Counted from the stretch's first letter, positions 42,296 through 52,903 are shown. The stretch: 64,000 nucleotides of DNA from Ruminococcaceae bacterium HV4-5-B5C (GCA_900184925.1 FXYJ02000003.1:124001-188000), one strand, 5' to 3'. Notes: generated by a model from the letters alone, not told the origin. A program made the numbers and translations.

Positions 42296-44389
42296 TCAGC
42301 GGCCGAGATCACCCTCAAACCCGCGGTAATAGAGTCCGCGCGTGTAGCTGCCCGGCGGCTCCGCAGGAGCTTCGCCGCTAAGCGCGGCCCGGTAAGCGCG
42401 AAGAATCCGCTCCGCTTCGCCGGTGCTTTCCGTCGTGAAGCGCAGCAGGCCGAAGTCAATGCTGCGAACGTCGCGGAGACGGTCGCCGAGGTAGAGCGGG
42501 AGCGAGTTCAGCACTTCGCTGCATGTCCCGTAGCACCGCACGGGGAAACGGATTCCGCGGCGGTCGGTCAGCTCGGGTTCGCGGCACTCTGCACAGGGCT
42601 TGCCCGAGTTTTTTGCAGGGCAGTTGCGGCAGAGCATCAGCGGAAGCCGGCCGTAGAGAAGAAGTCCACGGGGGAAATCTCCGCCGATGCGGGAAGCCTG
42701 CGCGAGCGTCAGCTCAAAAGAGAGTTCCGCGTCCGCAAGACCGGATTCCCGGTACCATTCGAGTGCTTCAGTGTTGGTGATATTGAGTGAAAAACCACCG
42801 TGTACGGTCATCCCCGCATCCAAGGCAAGACGCATGCCGTCGAGATTGCCGGCCCAGACATCCGTGATGCCTGCCGACGCGGCAAGTTCCAGCCGCCTGC
42901 GGACCCCATCTTCGATGCCGAACAGCCCCCGCGGCAGCTCGACAGCCACAGGAAATCCGGCTTCGTGCAGAGACGCAAGCCGGTGGGGTTCAGTTGTATA
43001 AGGCAGATAAACGAGCTCACACTGCTTTGCGGCTTCCGGAAGCTCGTCGGTGCGGAAAAGCGCGCGCAGACGAAGCGCGGAGGCACGGTGGGGCTGCAAA
43101 ATTTCCTGAGATTCCTCCCGAAACGGAATGGGGGTGCGTTTCGCACGCTCCTCTTCCAGAAGAGCGAGAGCTTTGCGGCGCAGTCCGTTCAGTCTGGACG
43201 CGGAAACGGCCAGACCTGGGTCGATTTCGCAGGTCACACTGCGCGCGAAAAAGGGGGTTCCGCCGGTCTTTTCCAACTGCTTTTCGCAGTATGCCCCGTC
43301 GGCGGGGACGTTCCTTGCCGGCTCGGGAATCTCTCCTTCCGCAAAGACGGTTTTTTCTCCGTCGGATGCGGACAGCAACATCGGTTTATTATAGGGTATT
43401 TTCAAAGCAAAATCAACCGGAATCGTCTGAGATTCGGAGGAATATATTTCACGCAGCGGGCGGAGAATCTGCTCCGTCGCGTTTTTTACATCTTCATGGG
43501 AACGCACCCCGAACATTTCCCGGCCTGGTTTCCCCTCGGCGTAGCCGTCCGTAAAGCCGGAGCGCGAAAAAACGGCTCCCAGCCGGTTTGTGAGCTCCGC
43601 GGGCACGGGCTTACCGTCCGCGGCGAACCTGCAGGCCTGCGACGCGGCGGCGACATATTCCGGGCGCTTCAGTCTGCCTTCAATTTTCAGACAGCAGACC
43701 CCGGCCTTTTCCAGCTCGGCAACGCGGCCGATCAGGGAAAGGTCGCGCAGACTCAGGTCGTGTCCCGTCCCGCCCGGGACGGAGAACGGCAGACGGCAGG
43801 GTTGAGCGCACATGCCGCGGTTTCCGCTGCGCGAACCGAGAACGGAGCTGAAATAGCACTGCCCGCTGACGGACATGCACAGTGCCCCGTGGACAAAGGA
43901 TTCCAGCTCGATCGGGCAGGCGCGGGCAATTGCTTCCGTTTCCTTCAGTGAGAGCTCGCGCGCGAGCACAACGCGGCGGAACCCGGCGTCGAAGAGCGCT
44001 TTGGCTCCCGCACGGGTATGGACACCTGTCTGTGTGGAGGCGTGCAGACGAAGCTCAGGGGCGCACCGCCGGAGAATGCGAAGAAGGCCCATATCCTGCA
44101 CGAGAACGGCGTCTGCGGACAGCGCGCACGCCTCCCGCAGAACCGAAACGGCAGAGGAAATTTCTTCGTCGAGTACGAGGGTATTGACGGCGAGATAGAC
44201 CTTTACACCTCGGGCATGGCAGTACGAAACAGCCTGCCTGAGTTCGTCGGCATTAAAGTTTTTGGCTCCCGCGCGGGCGCTGAAGCGGGAAGCGCCGAGG
44301 TATACGGCGTCGGCCCCTGCCCGCACTGCAGCGGTCAGGCTTTCCACGGAACCGGCCGGGGCGAGAACTTCCGCTTTACTCTTCGCCAT
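42296..44389 (-). CDS. Peptidase U32 family protein (RlhA/YdcP-like RNA hydroxylation)
   Basis: A 697-residue protein. The U32 domain starts with AEVLAPAGSVESLTAAVRAGADAVYLG and continues through FVHGALCMSVSGQCYFSSVLGSR and RGMCAQPCRLPF. A C-terminal DUF3656-like part follows, with a cysteine cluster MLCRNCPAKNSGKPCAEC that may bind iron-sulphur. Related enzymes (RlhA, TrhP) hydroxylate cytidine or uridine in ribosomal or transfer RNA, though they were named as peptidases. The frame is open far upstream, but the ATG at 44389 overlaps the zapA end by 14 bases and fits the family start. Confidence 0.88.
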   Translation of the reverse strand: MAKSKAEVLAPAGSVESLTAAVRAGADAVYLGASRFSARAGAKNFNADELRQAVSYCHARGVKVYLAVNTLVLDEEISSAVSVLREACALSADAVLVQDMGLLRILRRCAPELRLHASTQTGVHTRAGAKALFDAGFRRVVLARELSLKETEAIARACPIELESFVHGALCMSVSGQCYFSSVLGSRSGNRGMCAQPCRLPFSVPGGTGHDLSLRDLSLIGRVAELEKAGVCCLKIEGRLKRPEYVAAASQACRFAADGKPVPAELTNRLGAVFSRSGFTDGYAEGKPGREMFGVRSHEDVKNATEQILRPLREIYSSESQTIPVDFALKIPYNKPMLLSASDGEKTVFAEGEIPEPARNVPADGAYCEKQLEKTGGTPFFARSVTCEIDPGLAVSASRLNGLRRKALALLEEERAKRTPIPFREESQEILQPHRASALRLRALFRTDELPEAAKQCELVYLPYTTEPHRLASLHEAGFPVAVELPRGLFGIEDGVRRRLELAASAGITDVWAGNLDGMRLALDAGMTVHGGFSLNITNTEALEWYRESGLADAELSFELTLAQASRIGGDFPRGLLLYGRLPLMLCRNCPAKNSGKPCAECREPELTDRRGIRFPVRCYGTCSEVLNSLPLYLGDRLRDVRSIDFGLLRFTTESTGEAERILRAYRAALSGEAPAEPPGSYTRGLYYRGFEGDLGR

Positions 44390-44882
44390 TTTTCTTTTCA
44401 AAGAAGCTGATGAAGCTTTCCTGATCTGCTTCCGCGCCGGAATCCACGCGGGAGAATTCCCCTGTCTGGCGGGGAGCGCCGCCCGCGGGTGCGGGGGAGG
44501 GCTGGTCGTCCGCCGCGGCTTCCGCCGTTTCGCCCGATGCGGCAAGACGCGCCCGAAGCGTCTGATTTTCCCGCTTGACGCGCTCAAGTTCCCGGCGGGA
44601 TTCTTCCGCGTCCATGCGAGCATGGGAAGAATCCTCCAGGTAATTCTTGATCTGCGTGCGGAGGTTGTCCGCGGAAGCCGAAGCTTTGCGCGAGGCGTCG
44701 CAGTAGTTGAGTGCCGAGATGATGGCCGCCATCGTCACGGAAACGCGTTCGTTGTGCTCCATCATGTCGTCGATGCCCTTTTGGACTTCGTCGCCGATGG
44801 AGCGGATGTAGTTTTCGCTGTCATCGGAGCAAAGTGCGCATTCGCAGCCGCAGATGACAAGCTTGATTTTATTTTTCGACAT
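44376..44882 (-). CDS. zapA: Cell division protein ZapA
   Basis: A 168-residue protein. The N-terminal 90 residues match ZapA (KIKLVICGCECALCSDDSEN, then YIRSIGDEVQKGIDDMM), which bundles FtsZ. A long coiled coil (about 75-110) and a low-complexity tail follow. A GGAAAGGGAA site precedes the start. It is the first gene of the zapA, U32, dut, DUF4321, maf, mreB block on the minus strand. Confidence 0.9.
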   Translation of the reverse strand: MSKNKIKLVICGCECALCSDDSENYIRSIGDEVQKGIDDMMEHNERVSVTMAAIISALNYCDASRKASASADNLRTQIKNYLEDSSHARMDAEESRRELERVKRENQTLRARLAASGETAEAAADDQPSPAPAGGAPRQTGEFSRVDSGAEADQESFISFFEKKNGEE

Positions 44883-45357
44883 AGTTCCCTTTCCTTTCCC
44901 GCCGTGAAACGGACGTCCTGAAAAACCAAAGCCCTTATGTAAGAACCGGCGCCTTGGCGGTGCCGGGCAAAAGCCTTACGGACATATGTACAATCCATAT
45001 AGCATATTATAATCGGTTTCGCTATAATATGAAAGAGAATTTCGTCACTTTTTGCATACCTGTGCGTGCTGCCGGGGTGGTGAAAAACTAGGGCGGCGAA
45101 CTACAAGAAACTATGTAAAATACACAAAAATCTTCGAAATTTATCTTCCAGTAAAAGATAATTTCAGGCTGGAAAGAAACGCTGAAAAGTACGATGGATA
45201 CTGAACTTATATTAAATTTTATGAATTTTTTCAAATCGCCGTGGGAGTTGAATATCGGGCCATATTGATGTATAATACACACAAAATTCAAAATTTACGT
45301 TCCTGCGTACGGCGCGGGAAGGCTGTCTCTCTTTTCAGAGACATGGAGGGCCGCAGA
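44883..45357. other. Divergent region between zapA and glgP
   Basis: Contains the glgP promoter (45248-45276) and, on the minus strand near 45008, a TATAAT for zapA with a poor -35. An imperfect inverted repeat (GAAATTTATCTT / AAAGATAATTTC, about 45134-45163) is a possible operator. No gene seen. Confidence 0.5.
45248..45276 (+). promoter_or_regulatory. Sigma-A promoter for glgP
   Basis: TTGAAT (45248-45253) and TATAAT (45271-45276) separated by 17 bases. The glgP start codon is 81 bases further. Confidence 0.85.
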
Positions 45358-47790
45358 ATGACGGAGAAGCAGACCATTGAAAAAATAGAGAATGAGATCC
45401 ATGAGAATCTCGAGCGTGTTTTCAGCGTTTCCCCGAAAAATGCCACCGACGAACAGTATTACAAGGCGGTGGCCCTGACGGTCCGCGACAGGATGGAGCA
45501 GACCTACCACACATTTACCGATCAGGCTGAGCGCGGGCAGAACAAGCATGTTTATTACCTCTGTATGGAATTTTTGATGGGCCGTTCACTCAAAAATTCC
45601 CTTTTTAATCTCGGGCTGGAGGAGCCGTACCGCAAAGCTCTTTCGGGCATGGGCCTGAAGCTTGACGCCCTGTATGCGCAGGAACCGGATGCGGGACTCG
45701 GCAACGGAGGGCTCGGCCGCCTCGCGGCTTGCTTCCTCGACTCCCTCGCGACTCTTGGTTACCCCGCGACGGGCTATTCGCTCCGGTACGAGTACGGCAT
45801 TTTTCGCCAGAAGCTTGTGGACGGCTGGCAGACGGAGCTCCCCGATTTCTGGCTCCCGGGCGGGAAAATCTGGCTGCGCGGCGAACCGGAGAAGAAGGTG
45901 GAGGTTCGTTTTAACGGCCACATCGAGGAGAGCTGGAACAATCAGTACCACCTTGTAGACCACAAGGATTTCACAAAAGTGTATGCCGTGCCGTATGATA
46001 TGTACGTCGCCGGCTACGGCGGGAAAAGCGTCAGTCGCCTGCGCCTGTGGTCGGCGACGAGCGAAGAGTTCGACATGAACCTGTTCAACGGCGGCAGCTA
46101 TATGCGCGCCATGGAGCAGAAGGCGATGGCGGAGGTCATTACCAAGGTCCTGTATCCCGATGACAACCATCTGGAGGGCAAGAGCCTCCGGCTTTCACAA
46201 CAATACTTCCTCGTTTCCGCCACCGTGCAGGATATCATCCGTCACCACCTGTTTTCGCACAGGACGCTTGACAATCTGCCGGACCTTGTCGCCATCCATC
46301 TGAACGATACGCATCCGGTTCTGGCCATCCCAGAGATGATGCGCGTGATGCTCGACGAGTGCGGTTACGGCTGGGACGCCGCGTGGGAGATCGTGCAGAA
46401 CGTCTTTGCGTACACGAACCACACCGTCATGTCGGAAGCGCTTGAGTGCTGGGGGGTCGAACTGTTCCGTTCCCGCCTGCCGCGCATCTACCAGATCGTC
46501 GAGGAAATCAACCGGCGCTTCTGCGCGGGAATGCACAACAGGGGCGTCGACGGGTTCAAGATCGGCCGCATGGCCCCGTGGAACGACGGCTACGTCAAAA
46601 TGGCAAACCTCGCTGTCGTCGGAAGCCACAGCGTCAACGGCGTGTCACAGCTCCACAGCGGCATTCTCCGGGACCGTGTGTTCCACGACTTCTACACCGA
46701 GACGCCGGAGAAATTCACCAACGTGACAAACGGCATCGCGCACCGCCGCTGGCTCTGCCAGGCAAACCCGGGCCTTTCTGCGCTCGTGACCGAACTGATC
46801 GGCGACGGCTTCGTACTGGATGCCTCGAAGCTCGAGGGCCTCATGAAGTACCGGGACGACGCTTCTGTGCTGGAAAAGCTCGCGCAGATCAAGCGCGGCA
46901 ACAAGGTCCGCCTTGCCGAGTATGTCAAAAAGGAGAACGGTCTGGAGATTGACCCGGACTCGGTCTTCGACGTGCAGGTCAAGCGCCTGCACGAGTACAA
47001 GCGCCAGCATATGAACGGGCTGCAGATTCTTGCCGATTACCGCAGGCTGCGCGAGAATCCGGAAATGGATTTTGCGCCGCGCACATACCTCTTCGGGGCG
47101 AAGGCCGCTCCGGGTTACTATTTTGCGAAGCAGATCATCCGTTTCCTTGTCGACCTCGGCAGGACGATCAACGCCGACGAACGGGTCAACAAAAAAATGC
47201 GCGTCGTATTCCTGGAGGATTACCGAGTGACGCTTGCCGAACTTCTGATGCCCGCCGCAGATATCAGCGAGCAGATTTCGCTTGCGGGGACGGAAGCCTC
47301 CGGCACGAGCAATATGAAGCTTATGATCAACGGCGCCGTCACGCTCGGAACGCTCGACGGCGCAAACGTGGAGATCCGCGAGGCGGTCGGCGATGAGAAT
47401 ATGCTGCTGTTCGGCATGACCGCCGAGCAGGCCGCCGCACTGAAAACCCAGGGCTACCGCCCGCAGGACTTCGCCGCCGCGAACCCCGCTGTGGCCGGTG
47501 CTCTGGAGGAAATGGCTGCCGGTTTCTGCGGCGTCGATTTCCGCGACATTGCCGATTCGCTCCGGACCCGTGACCCGTATATGGTTCTTGCAGACTACGC
47601 ATCCTACGAGAAGGCGCGGGCAAAATCGTCGCAGCTTTACGCCGACCGCGCGGCATGGCAGCGCATGTGCCTTGTGAACATTGCGCAGGCCGGCCGCTTT
47701 TCCGCCGACCGGGCAATCGGGGAATATGCCCGGAACATCTGGCACGCGGAGCCCGCCCATGCAGGACACAAAGCCTCTGAGAAGCGCTGA
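45358..47790 (+). CDS. glgP: Glycogen/maltodextrin phosphorylase
   Basis: An 810-residue GT35 phosphorylase that releases glucose-1-phosphate from alpha-1,4-glucan chains. The PLP lysine is Lys654 in ASGTSNMKLMINGAV. The N-terminal EPDAGLGNGGLGRLAACFLDS and the central HLNDTHPVLAIPEMMR motifs are typical. The frame is open from 45241; I chose the ATG at 45358, seven bases after GGAGGG. The GH13 amylase follows 23 bases later, so the pair would degrade alpha-glucan. Confidence 0.96.
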   Translation: MTEKQTIEKIENEIHENLERVFSVSPKNATDEQYYKAVALTVRDRMEQTYHTFTDQAERGQNKHVYYLCMEFLMGRSLKNSLFNLGLEEPYRKALSGMGLKLDALYAQEPDAGLGNGGLGRLAACFLDSLATLGYPATGYSLRYEYGIFRQKLVDGWQTELPDFWLPGGKIWLRGEPEKKVEVRFNGHIEESWNNQYHLVDHKDFTKVYAVPYDMYVAGYGGKSVSRLRLWSATSEEFDMNLFNGGSYMRAMEQKAMAEVITKVLYPDDNHLEGKSLRLSQQYFLVSATVQDIIRHHLFSHRTLDNLPDLVAIHLNDTHPVLAIPEMMRVMLDECGYGWDAAWEIVQNVFAYTNHTVMSEALECWGVELFRSRLPRIYQIVEEINRRFCAGMHNRGVDGFKIGRMAPWNDGYVKMANLAVVGSHSVNGVSQLHSGILRDRVFHDFYTETPEKFTNVTNGIAHRRWLCQANPGLSALVTELIGDGFVLDASKLEGLMKYRDDASVLEKLAQIKRGNKVRLAEYVKKENGLEIDPDSVFDVQVKRLHEYKRQHMNGLQILADYRRLRENPEMDFAPRTYLFGAKAAPGYYFAKQIIRFLVDLGRTINADERVNKKMRVVFLEDYRVTLAELLMPAADISEQISLAGTEASGTSNMKLMINGAVTLGTLDGANVEIREAVGDENMLLFGMTAEQAAALKTQGYRPQDFAAANPAVAGALEEMAAGFCGVDFRDIADSLRTRDPYMVLADYASYEKARAKSSQLYADRAAWQRMCLVNIAQAGRFSADRAIGEYARNIWHAEPAHAGHKASEKR

Positions 47791-47813
47791 CACGGGAGGT
47801 TACCGGAAAGACC

Positions 47814-49682
47814 ATGTTTAATTCACGCGACCCCGCCTGCCGGGAACCCGTCGGCGCCGTAGCCGAGGGGACAGCCGTGCATTTTAAGATTACTCTTCCG
47901 CGTGACCTGCGCTGTTCGGCCGCGCGTCTGGTCGTAACGGATGACGCCGAAGGAACGCGCGAGGCGTTCGGTATGTTCTGGTGCGGCATGAACGGGGAAC
48001 AGTACGAGTTTTGGGAATGCCATTACACGCCCGCCGCCGCGGGCCTGTATTTTTATACCTTTCAGGCCGATACCCGGTGCGGAACGCTGGACCTGACACG
48101 CGGGCCGGGCGGCGAGGGAGAATTCCGCTCCGGCGGCGCTGCGTGGCAGCTCACCGTTTTTGCTAAGGATTTCGCGTCGCCGGGATGGCTGCCGGGCGGC
48201 GTGATGTACCAGATCTTTCCTGACCGTTTCTTCCGCTCCGGGCAGAAGAAACAGGGAGTACCTGCCGACCGGAAGCTGCATGAGACGTGGGGGGAACAGC
48301 CGGACTGGGAGCCGGATGAAAATGGTAAGGTCACCAACCGCGATTATTTCGGCGGGGACCTGCGCGGTATTGAAGAAAAACTCGGGTATCTCAAATCCCT
48401 CGGTGTAACCTGCCTTTACCTGAATCCGATTTTCGAGGCGCATTCCAACCACCGCTACGACACCGCGGATTACCGGAAGATCGACCCGCTCCTCGGCACG
48501 GAGGAAGACTTCCGTTCGCTGTGCGAAACGGCGCGCACATGTGGCATCCGTTTGGTACTGGACGGCGTCTTCAACCACACGGGCAGCGACAGCGTCTATT
48601 TCAACCGCGAGGGGCGGTATCCCGCACCGGGGGCGTATCAATCGAAGGAGTCCCCGTATTACCCGTGGTACCATTTTGAAAGCTGGCCAGACCGCTATGA
48701 GTGCTGGTGGAACTTTCTTACTCTCCCGGATGTGGACGACACAAACCCCGATTTTCGCCGGTTTCTCTGCGGGGAAGGCGGAGTTCTCCGCAAATGGCTG
48801 CGGGCCGGGGCTTCCGGCTGGCGCCTCGACGTTGCCGACGAGCTGACGGACGGTTTTCTTGACGATATCCGCGCCGCGGTGAAGGCGGAAAAGCCGGATG
48901 CCCTCGTTCTCGGGGAAGTGTGGGAGGACGCGTCGAACAAGACGGCCTACGGGAAGCGACGCCGCTACCTGCTCGGCGGCCAGCTCGACAGCGTGATGAA
49001 TTATCCGTTCCGGAACGCCGTTCTCGGTTATTTGACGGGAGCCGACGCTTCCGGAGCGATGGAGCAGATCGTTGGCATCCTTGAAAACTATCCGCCGCAG
49101 GCTGTGCGGTGCCTGATGAACCACATCGGTACGCACGACACGGAGAGGGCCCTCACGGCGCTTGCGGGGGAGCCCCTTCTGGGACGCAGCCGCCACTGGC
49201 AGAGTGCGCAGCAACTGGCGGCTGCGCAGCGTGCCCGCGGCCTCGCGCTGATGCGCCTCGCTTCGCTGATGCAGTTTACCCTGCCGGGGGTGCCATGCAT
49301 CTATTACGGCGACGAGGTGGGGATGGAGGGCTACCGCGACCCGTTTAACCGGGGCTGTTACCCGTGGGGAGGCGAAGACGGTGGCCTTCTGGAGTGGTAC
49401 CGGGCGCTTGGACGCATGCGCGCCCGATGTTCGTGCCTTCGCGAGGGGGCTTTCGTACCTGTCAGGGCGCAAGGCGATGTCCTTGCCTATTCCCGCCGGG
49501 ACGATGCGGAAACGCTTCTCTGTGCGTTTAACCGAGGCGCAGCGCCCCAGAAGCTCCGCCTCGGGGAAGAGTGGGCGCAGGCGGTACCGCTTGTCGGTTC
49601 TGCGCCGGATGCGGAGGGAACCGTTACTCTTCCTCCGCTTGGGTGTAATGCTCTTCTGCTTTCCGGCAGAAAAAAACATTAA
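47814..49682 (+). CDS. GH13 alpha-glycosidase (neopullulanase/cyclomaltodextrinase-like)
   Basis: A 622-residue GH13 enzyme. An N-terminal beta domain (about residues 1-120) is followed by the TIM barrel: YQIFPDRFF, DGVFNHTG, the catalytic Asp339 in GWRLDVADE, the acid Glu368 in LGEVWED, and Asp442 in NHIGTHDTERA. The PDRFFRS start and domain order are like subfamily 20 neopullulanases and maltogenic amylases. It has no signal peptide and acts inside the cell. It lies 23 bases after glgP and is likely co-transcribed. Confidence 0.93.
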   Translation: MFNSRDPACREPVGAVAEGTAVHFKITLPRDLRCSAARLVVTDDAEGTREAFGMFWCGMNGEQYEFWECHYTPAAAGLYFYTFQADTRCGTLDLTRGPGGEGEFRSGGAAWQLTVFAKDFASPGWLPGGVMYQIFPDRFFRSGQKKQGVPADRKLHETWGEQPDWEPDENGKVTNRDYFGGDLRGIEEKLGYLKSLGVTCLYLNPIFEAHSNHRYDTADYRKIDPLLGTEEDFRSLCETARTCGIRLVLDGVFNHTGSDSVYFNREGRYPAPGAYQSKESPYYPWYHFESWPDRYECWWNFLTLPDVDDTNPDFRRFLCGEGGVLRKWLRAGASGWRLDVADELTDGFLDDIRAAVKAEKPDALVLGEVWEDASNKTAYGKRRRYLLGGQLDSVMNYPFRNAVLGYLTGADASGAMEQIVGILENYPPQAVRCLMNHIGTHDTERALTALAGEPLLGRSRHWQSAQQLAAAQRARGLALMRLASLMQFTLPGVPCIYYGDEVGMEGYRDPFNRGCYPWGGEDGGLLEWYRALGRMRARCSCLREGAFVPVRAQGDVLAYSRRDDAETLLCAFNRGAAPQKLRLGEEWAQAVPLVGSAPDAEGTVTLPPLGCNALLLSGRKKH

Positions 49683-49692
49683 GACAAAAAAA

Positions 49693-49721
49693 GAGGTTCC
49701 CGGAAACGGGAACCTCTTTTT
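49693..49721. terminator. Bidirectional terminator between amylase and glyS
   Basis: GAGGTTCCCG and CGGGAACCTC form a ten-base-pair stem with a short loop, flanked by A and T runs, so it works on both strands. Confidence 0.9.
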
Positions 49722-49738
49722 CTATGCGGTGTGCAGAA

Positions 49739-51118
49739 TTAGAAATCAATGCGCTCGGTAATATATGCGTTCAGTTTTTCGATGGAGACGCGTTCCTGCT
49801 TCATGCTGTCGCGGTCACGGACGGTTACGCAGCCGTCTTCTTCACTCTGAAAGTCATAGGTGATGCAGAACGGCGTGCCGATTTCATCCTGACGGCGGTA
49901 GCGCTTGCCGATGGACCCTGCGTCGTCGTAATCGGCGGAAAAATGTTTGGAAAGCTGCGTGTGAATCTCCTGCGCCTTGTCGTTGAGCTTTTTGCTCAGC
50001 GGCAGCACGGCGCACTTGAACGGCGCGAGGGCCGGGTGCAGGTGCATCACGACGCGGGTGTCCTTTTTCGCCTCATCGACGATTTCTTCGTCATAGGCGT
50101 CCACAAGGAACGCAAGCGCCACACGGTCGGCACCGAGCGACGGTTCGATCACATAGGGAATGTAGTGCTCGTTCGTTTCCTGATCAAAGTACGAAAGGTC
50201 TTTGCCCGAGACCTCCTGGTGGCGGGAGAGATCGTAGTTTGTGCGGTCGGCAATGCCCCAGAGTTCGCCCCAGCCGAACGGGAACAGGTACTCGATGTCG
50301 GTTGTTGCCCGCGAATAGAACGAGAGCTCTTCCTTCTCATGGTCGCGCAGGCGGATGTTCTGCTCCGTCATGCCAAGGCTCAGCAGGAAGTTCCGGCAGG
50401 TGTCCTTCCAGTAGGTGAACCATTCGAGGTCGGTGTCGGGTTTGCAGAAGAACTCAAGCTCCATCTGCTCGAACTCGCGCGTGCGGAACGTAAAGTTGCC
50501 GGGCGTGATTTCGTTGCGGAAGCTCTTGCCGATCTGGCCGATGCCGAACGGAATCTTGCGGCGCGTCGTGCGCTGCACATTCGAAAAGTTGACGAAAATG
50601 CCCTGCGCCGTCTCCGGGCGGAGGTAGATCTCGTTTTTGGCATCTTCCGTGACACCCTGAAACGTTTTGAACATCAGGTTGAACTTGCGGATATCGGTGA
50701 AATTGGCCGAGCCGCAGACCGGGCACTTAATGCCATTTTCTTTGATATAGGCGCTCATCTGCTCGAACGTCATGCCGTTTGCGTCGCCGCCGGCGTCTTC
50801 GATGAGCTTGTCGGCGCGGTGGCGCGTCTTGCAGTCGCGGCAATCCATGAGCGGGTCGGAAAATCCGCCCACGTGGCCCGAAGCGACCCACACCTGCGGG
50901 TTCATCAGGATAGCCGCGTCAAGACCTACGTTATACGGGCTTTCCTGCACGAACTTTTTCCACCATGCGCGCTTTACGTTGTTTTTGAACTCCACGCCGA
51001 GCGGGCCGTAGTCCCATGTGTTGGAGAGACCGCCGTAGATTTCGGAACCGGAGTAAATGAAACCGCGGTTTTTGCACAGGGAAACGACCTGATCCATGGT
51101 TTTTTCGGTAGCTTGCAT
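49739..51118 (-). CDS. glyS: Glycyl-tRNA synthetase (dimeric type)
   Basis: A 459-residue class II synthetase of the homodimeric (GlyQS) type. Motif 1 region is [17 protein letters not shown]; a zinc-binding block lies at CPVCGSANF; and the motif 2 loop is [12 protein letters not shown], with [16 protein letters not shown]. Motif 3 is [14 protein letters not shown]. The anticodon-binding domain follows from about residue 370. A GGAGGAAAC site fixes the ATG at 51118 rather than 51157. I saw no T-box in the short upstream region. Confidence 0.96.
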   Translation of the reverse strand: MQATEKTMDQVVSLCKNRGFIYSGSEIYGGLSNTWDYGPLGVEFKNNVKRAWWKKFVQESPYNVGLDAAILMNPQVWVASGHVGGFSDPLMDCRDCKTRHRADKLIEDAGGDANGMTFEQMSAYIKENGIKCPVCGSANFTDIRKFNLMFKTFQGVTEDAKNEIYLRPETAQGIFVNFSNVQRTTRRKIPFGIGQIGKSFRNEITPGNFTFRTREFEQMELEFFCKPDTDLEWFTYWKDTCRNFLLSLGMTEQNIRLRDHEKEELSFYSRATTDIEYLFPFGWGELWGIADRTNYDLSRHQEVSGKDLSYFDQETNEHYIPYVIEPSLGADRVALAFLVDAYDEEIVDEAKKDTRVVMHLHPALAPFKCAVLPLSKKLNDKAQEIHTQLSKHFSADYDDAGSIGKRYRRQDEIGTPFCITYDFQSEEDGCVTVRDRDSMKQERVSIEKLNAYITERIDF

Positions 51119-51159
51119 GCTTGTTTCCTCCATCTGGGAACGCTGGCTGCGTTCCACAT

Positions 51160-51579
51160 TTATTTCTTTTTGAATATGATAAGCTTACTTAAAACGTAAT
51201 TAATGGCTACGACGACCACGTTGTCGGCAACTTTCGACAAAAGCTCGTTCCAGCCGCAGACCTCGATCAGCAGCCACATGCAGAGGTAATCGACCCCAAG
51301 GGAAAGAAGCCTCGCGCCGATAAATCCGATGAATTCTTTCCAGAGTACCGAGGAGTCGAAGCTTTTGCTCTTGAAGACAAACAGCTTGTTGGTAAAAAAG
51401 GCGAAGATGACGGCGAGAACCCACGCGAAGATGTTTGCCGCCTGCCACGACCAGCCCATCGGCCCGTTGGCAAGCTGAAACGCCCCGATATTGATCAGTG
51501 TAGTTCCTACGCCGAAAATGATGTAAAGGATCATTTCAGGCGTCGTCATAAAGTGCCAGAATTTTTTAATCATGTTCAT
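51160..51579 (-). CDS. GtrA-like membrane protein
   Basis: A 139-residue protein with four hydrophobic segments and the GtrA pattern ([15 protein letters not shown], then [19 protein letters not shown]). Family members are thought to help move lipid-linked sugars or precursors across the membrane, but this is not established for most. It sits upstream of glyS on the same strand with a 41-base gap. The reason for the pairing is not clear. Confidence 0.85.
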   Translation of the reverse strand: MNMIKKFWHFMTTPEMILYIIFGVGTTLINIGAFQLANGPMGWSWQAANIFAWVLAVIFAFFTNKLFVFKSKSFDSSVLWKEFIGFIGARLLSLGVDYLCMWLLIEVCGWNELLSKVADNVVVVAINYVLSKLIIFKKK

Positions 51580-51934
51580 TCAAATCACACCGCCGTTTCG
51601 CATAACATGATTAGTTTACCATCCCGGAAGATCCGTTTCAAGAAGATTGCGCAAAGTTTGGAGATTTTCACTGCACACGCGCCGGTTTTCCGGATTTTCA
51701 CCACATTTTTCTGTACCCGCCGTATTATTATGCCGCAAATTGCAGAAAACTGATAGAAATAGCGCTACCGGAAAGTATATTGGTAAAATGAGCGCATTTT
51801 ATGGAACGGGTGTGAAATTTTTGCGTAGAATCTGTAACAACATCATGAGAACGCATCGGTTGTCAGGCAGGAAAATTTAGGATAAAATAAAAGGCACCGG
51901 GGCAATCGCCCGGCTGATGGAGGAGGGTTTTGGA
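51580..51934. other. Divergent region between GtrA gene and manA
   Basis: Holds the manA promoter (51860-51888) and a short hairpin-like CCGGGGCAATCGCCCGG in the manA leader. Otherwise AT-rich with no gene. Confidence 0.5.
51860..51888 (+). promoter_or_regulatory. Sigma-A promoter for manA
   Basis: TTGTCA (51860-51865) and TAAAAT (51883-51888) with a 17-base spacer, about 46 bases before the start codon. Confidence 0.75.
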
Positions 51935-52903
51935 TTGCATTTTGAACCGATCAAACTGAAAGCGGCCTGCAAGGACTATATCTGGGGGGGAACAAGGCTG
52001 CGGCTGGAGTACGGCCAGCAGAGCAACCGGGAGAGAATCGCCGAAAGCTGGATGCTTTCGGCTCACCCGGACGGCCCTTCGGTTATCGAAAGCGGGCCCT
52101 GTGCCGGCATGACGCTGGCGGAATATCTGCAAAAAGCCGGAGGTTCCGTACTCGGAACGGACTGCGAACGTTTTCCGGATTTTCCCGTGCTGATCAAACT
52201 GATTGACGCAAAGGACAGACTTTCCATTCAGGTGCATCCGGACGATGCCTACGCAAGGGCGCATGGCGGCGCGTTCGGCAAGACGGAAATGTGGTACGTC
52301 GTGGACTGTGAGCCGGGGGCCGGCCTTTACTACGGCTTTGACCACGAAATTGCAAAAGAAGAGTTTCGGCAGCGCATCGAAAACAACACGCTCGAGGCAG
52401 TGCTGAACCGGGAGGAGGTTCACCCCGGCGATGTGTTTTTCATTGAGGCGGGTACCCTCCACGCCATCGGTGCAGGCATTCTGATTGCGGAGATTCAGCA
52501 GAGCTCCAACCTGACCTACCGTATTTACGATTACGCAAGACCCGGAGCCGACGGGAAACCGCGTGAGCTCCACATTCCGCAGGCACTGGATGTCACGCGC
52601 CTCCGCCGCCCGGAACGCCCTGCCGGCCCGCAGGGGAAGAGGGAACTCCTGCGGGGGTATTCCCGCCTTCTGCTCGCATCCTGCCCGATTTTCACGGTTT
52701 ACGAAATGGAAATCTCCGAGGCTGCGCTTGACGCGGGTGCGGCGAGCTTTCATTCGCTTCTCTGCCTTGACGGGGACGCGCTCCTTCTTCGGGAAGGAAA
52801 GCCGGTTCTGGCGTTCCGAAAAGGGGACAGCGTTTTTATTCCGGCCGGTTACGGCGCTTACACCGTCAAAGGGAGCTGCCGTATTCTTCAGACGACGGTC
52901 TGA
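51935..52903 (+). CDS. manA: Mannose-6-phosphate isomerase, class I
   Basis: A 322-residue cupin-fold zinc enzyme that interconverts fructose-6-phosphate and mannose-6-phosphate. Metal ligands are in IQVHPDDAYARAH, the Glu in KTEMWYVVD, and the His in IEAGTLHAIGAG. I chose the TTG at 51935, seven bases after GGAGGAGGG; an ATG at 51917 lies in the ribosome site itself and has none of its own. It converges with the reductase gene, only two bases apart. Confidence 0.92.
   Translation: MHFEPIKLKAACKDYIWGGTRLRLEYGQQSNRERIAESWMLSAHPDGPSVIESGPCAGMTLAEYLQKAGGSVLGTDCERFPDFPVLIKLIDAKDRLSIQVHPDDAYARAHGGAFGKTEMWYVVDCEPGAGLYYGFDHEIAKEEFRQRIENNTLEAVLNREEVHPGDVFFIEAGTLHAIGAGILIAEIQQSSNLTYRIYDYARPGADGKPRELHIPQALDVTRLRRPERPAGPQGKRELLRGYSRLLLASCPIFTVYEMEISEAALDAGAASFHSLLCLDGDALLLREGKPVLAFRKGDSVFIPAGYGAYTVKGSCRILQTTV

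Noticed and set aside
47823-49679. 618-codon minus-strand ORF opposite the GH13 amylase
   Set aside because: Antisense shadow; no motifs.
51119-51159. T-box leader before glyS
   Set aside because: The space is too short and lacks the conserved T-box core.
49724-51199. 491-codon plus-strand ORF opposite glyS
   Set aside because: Antisense shadow of a clear glycyl-tRNA synthetase.
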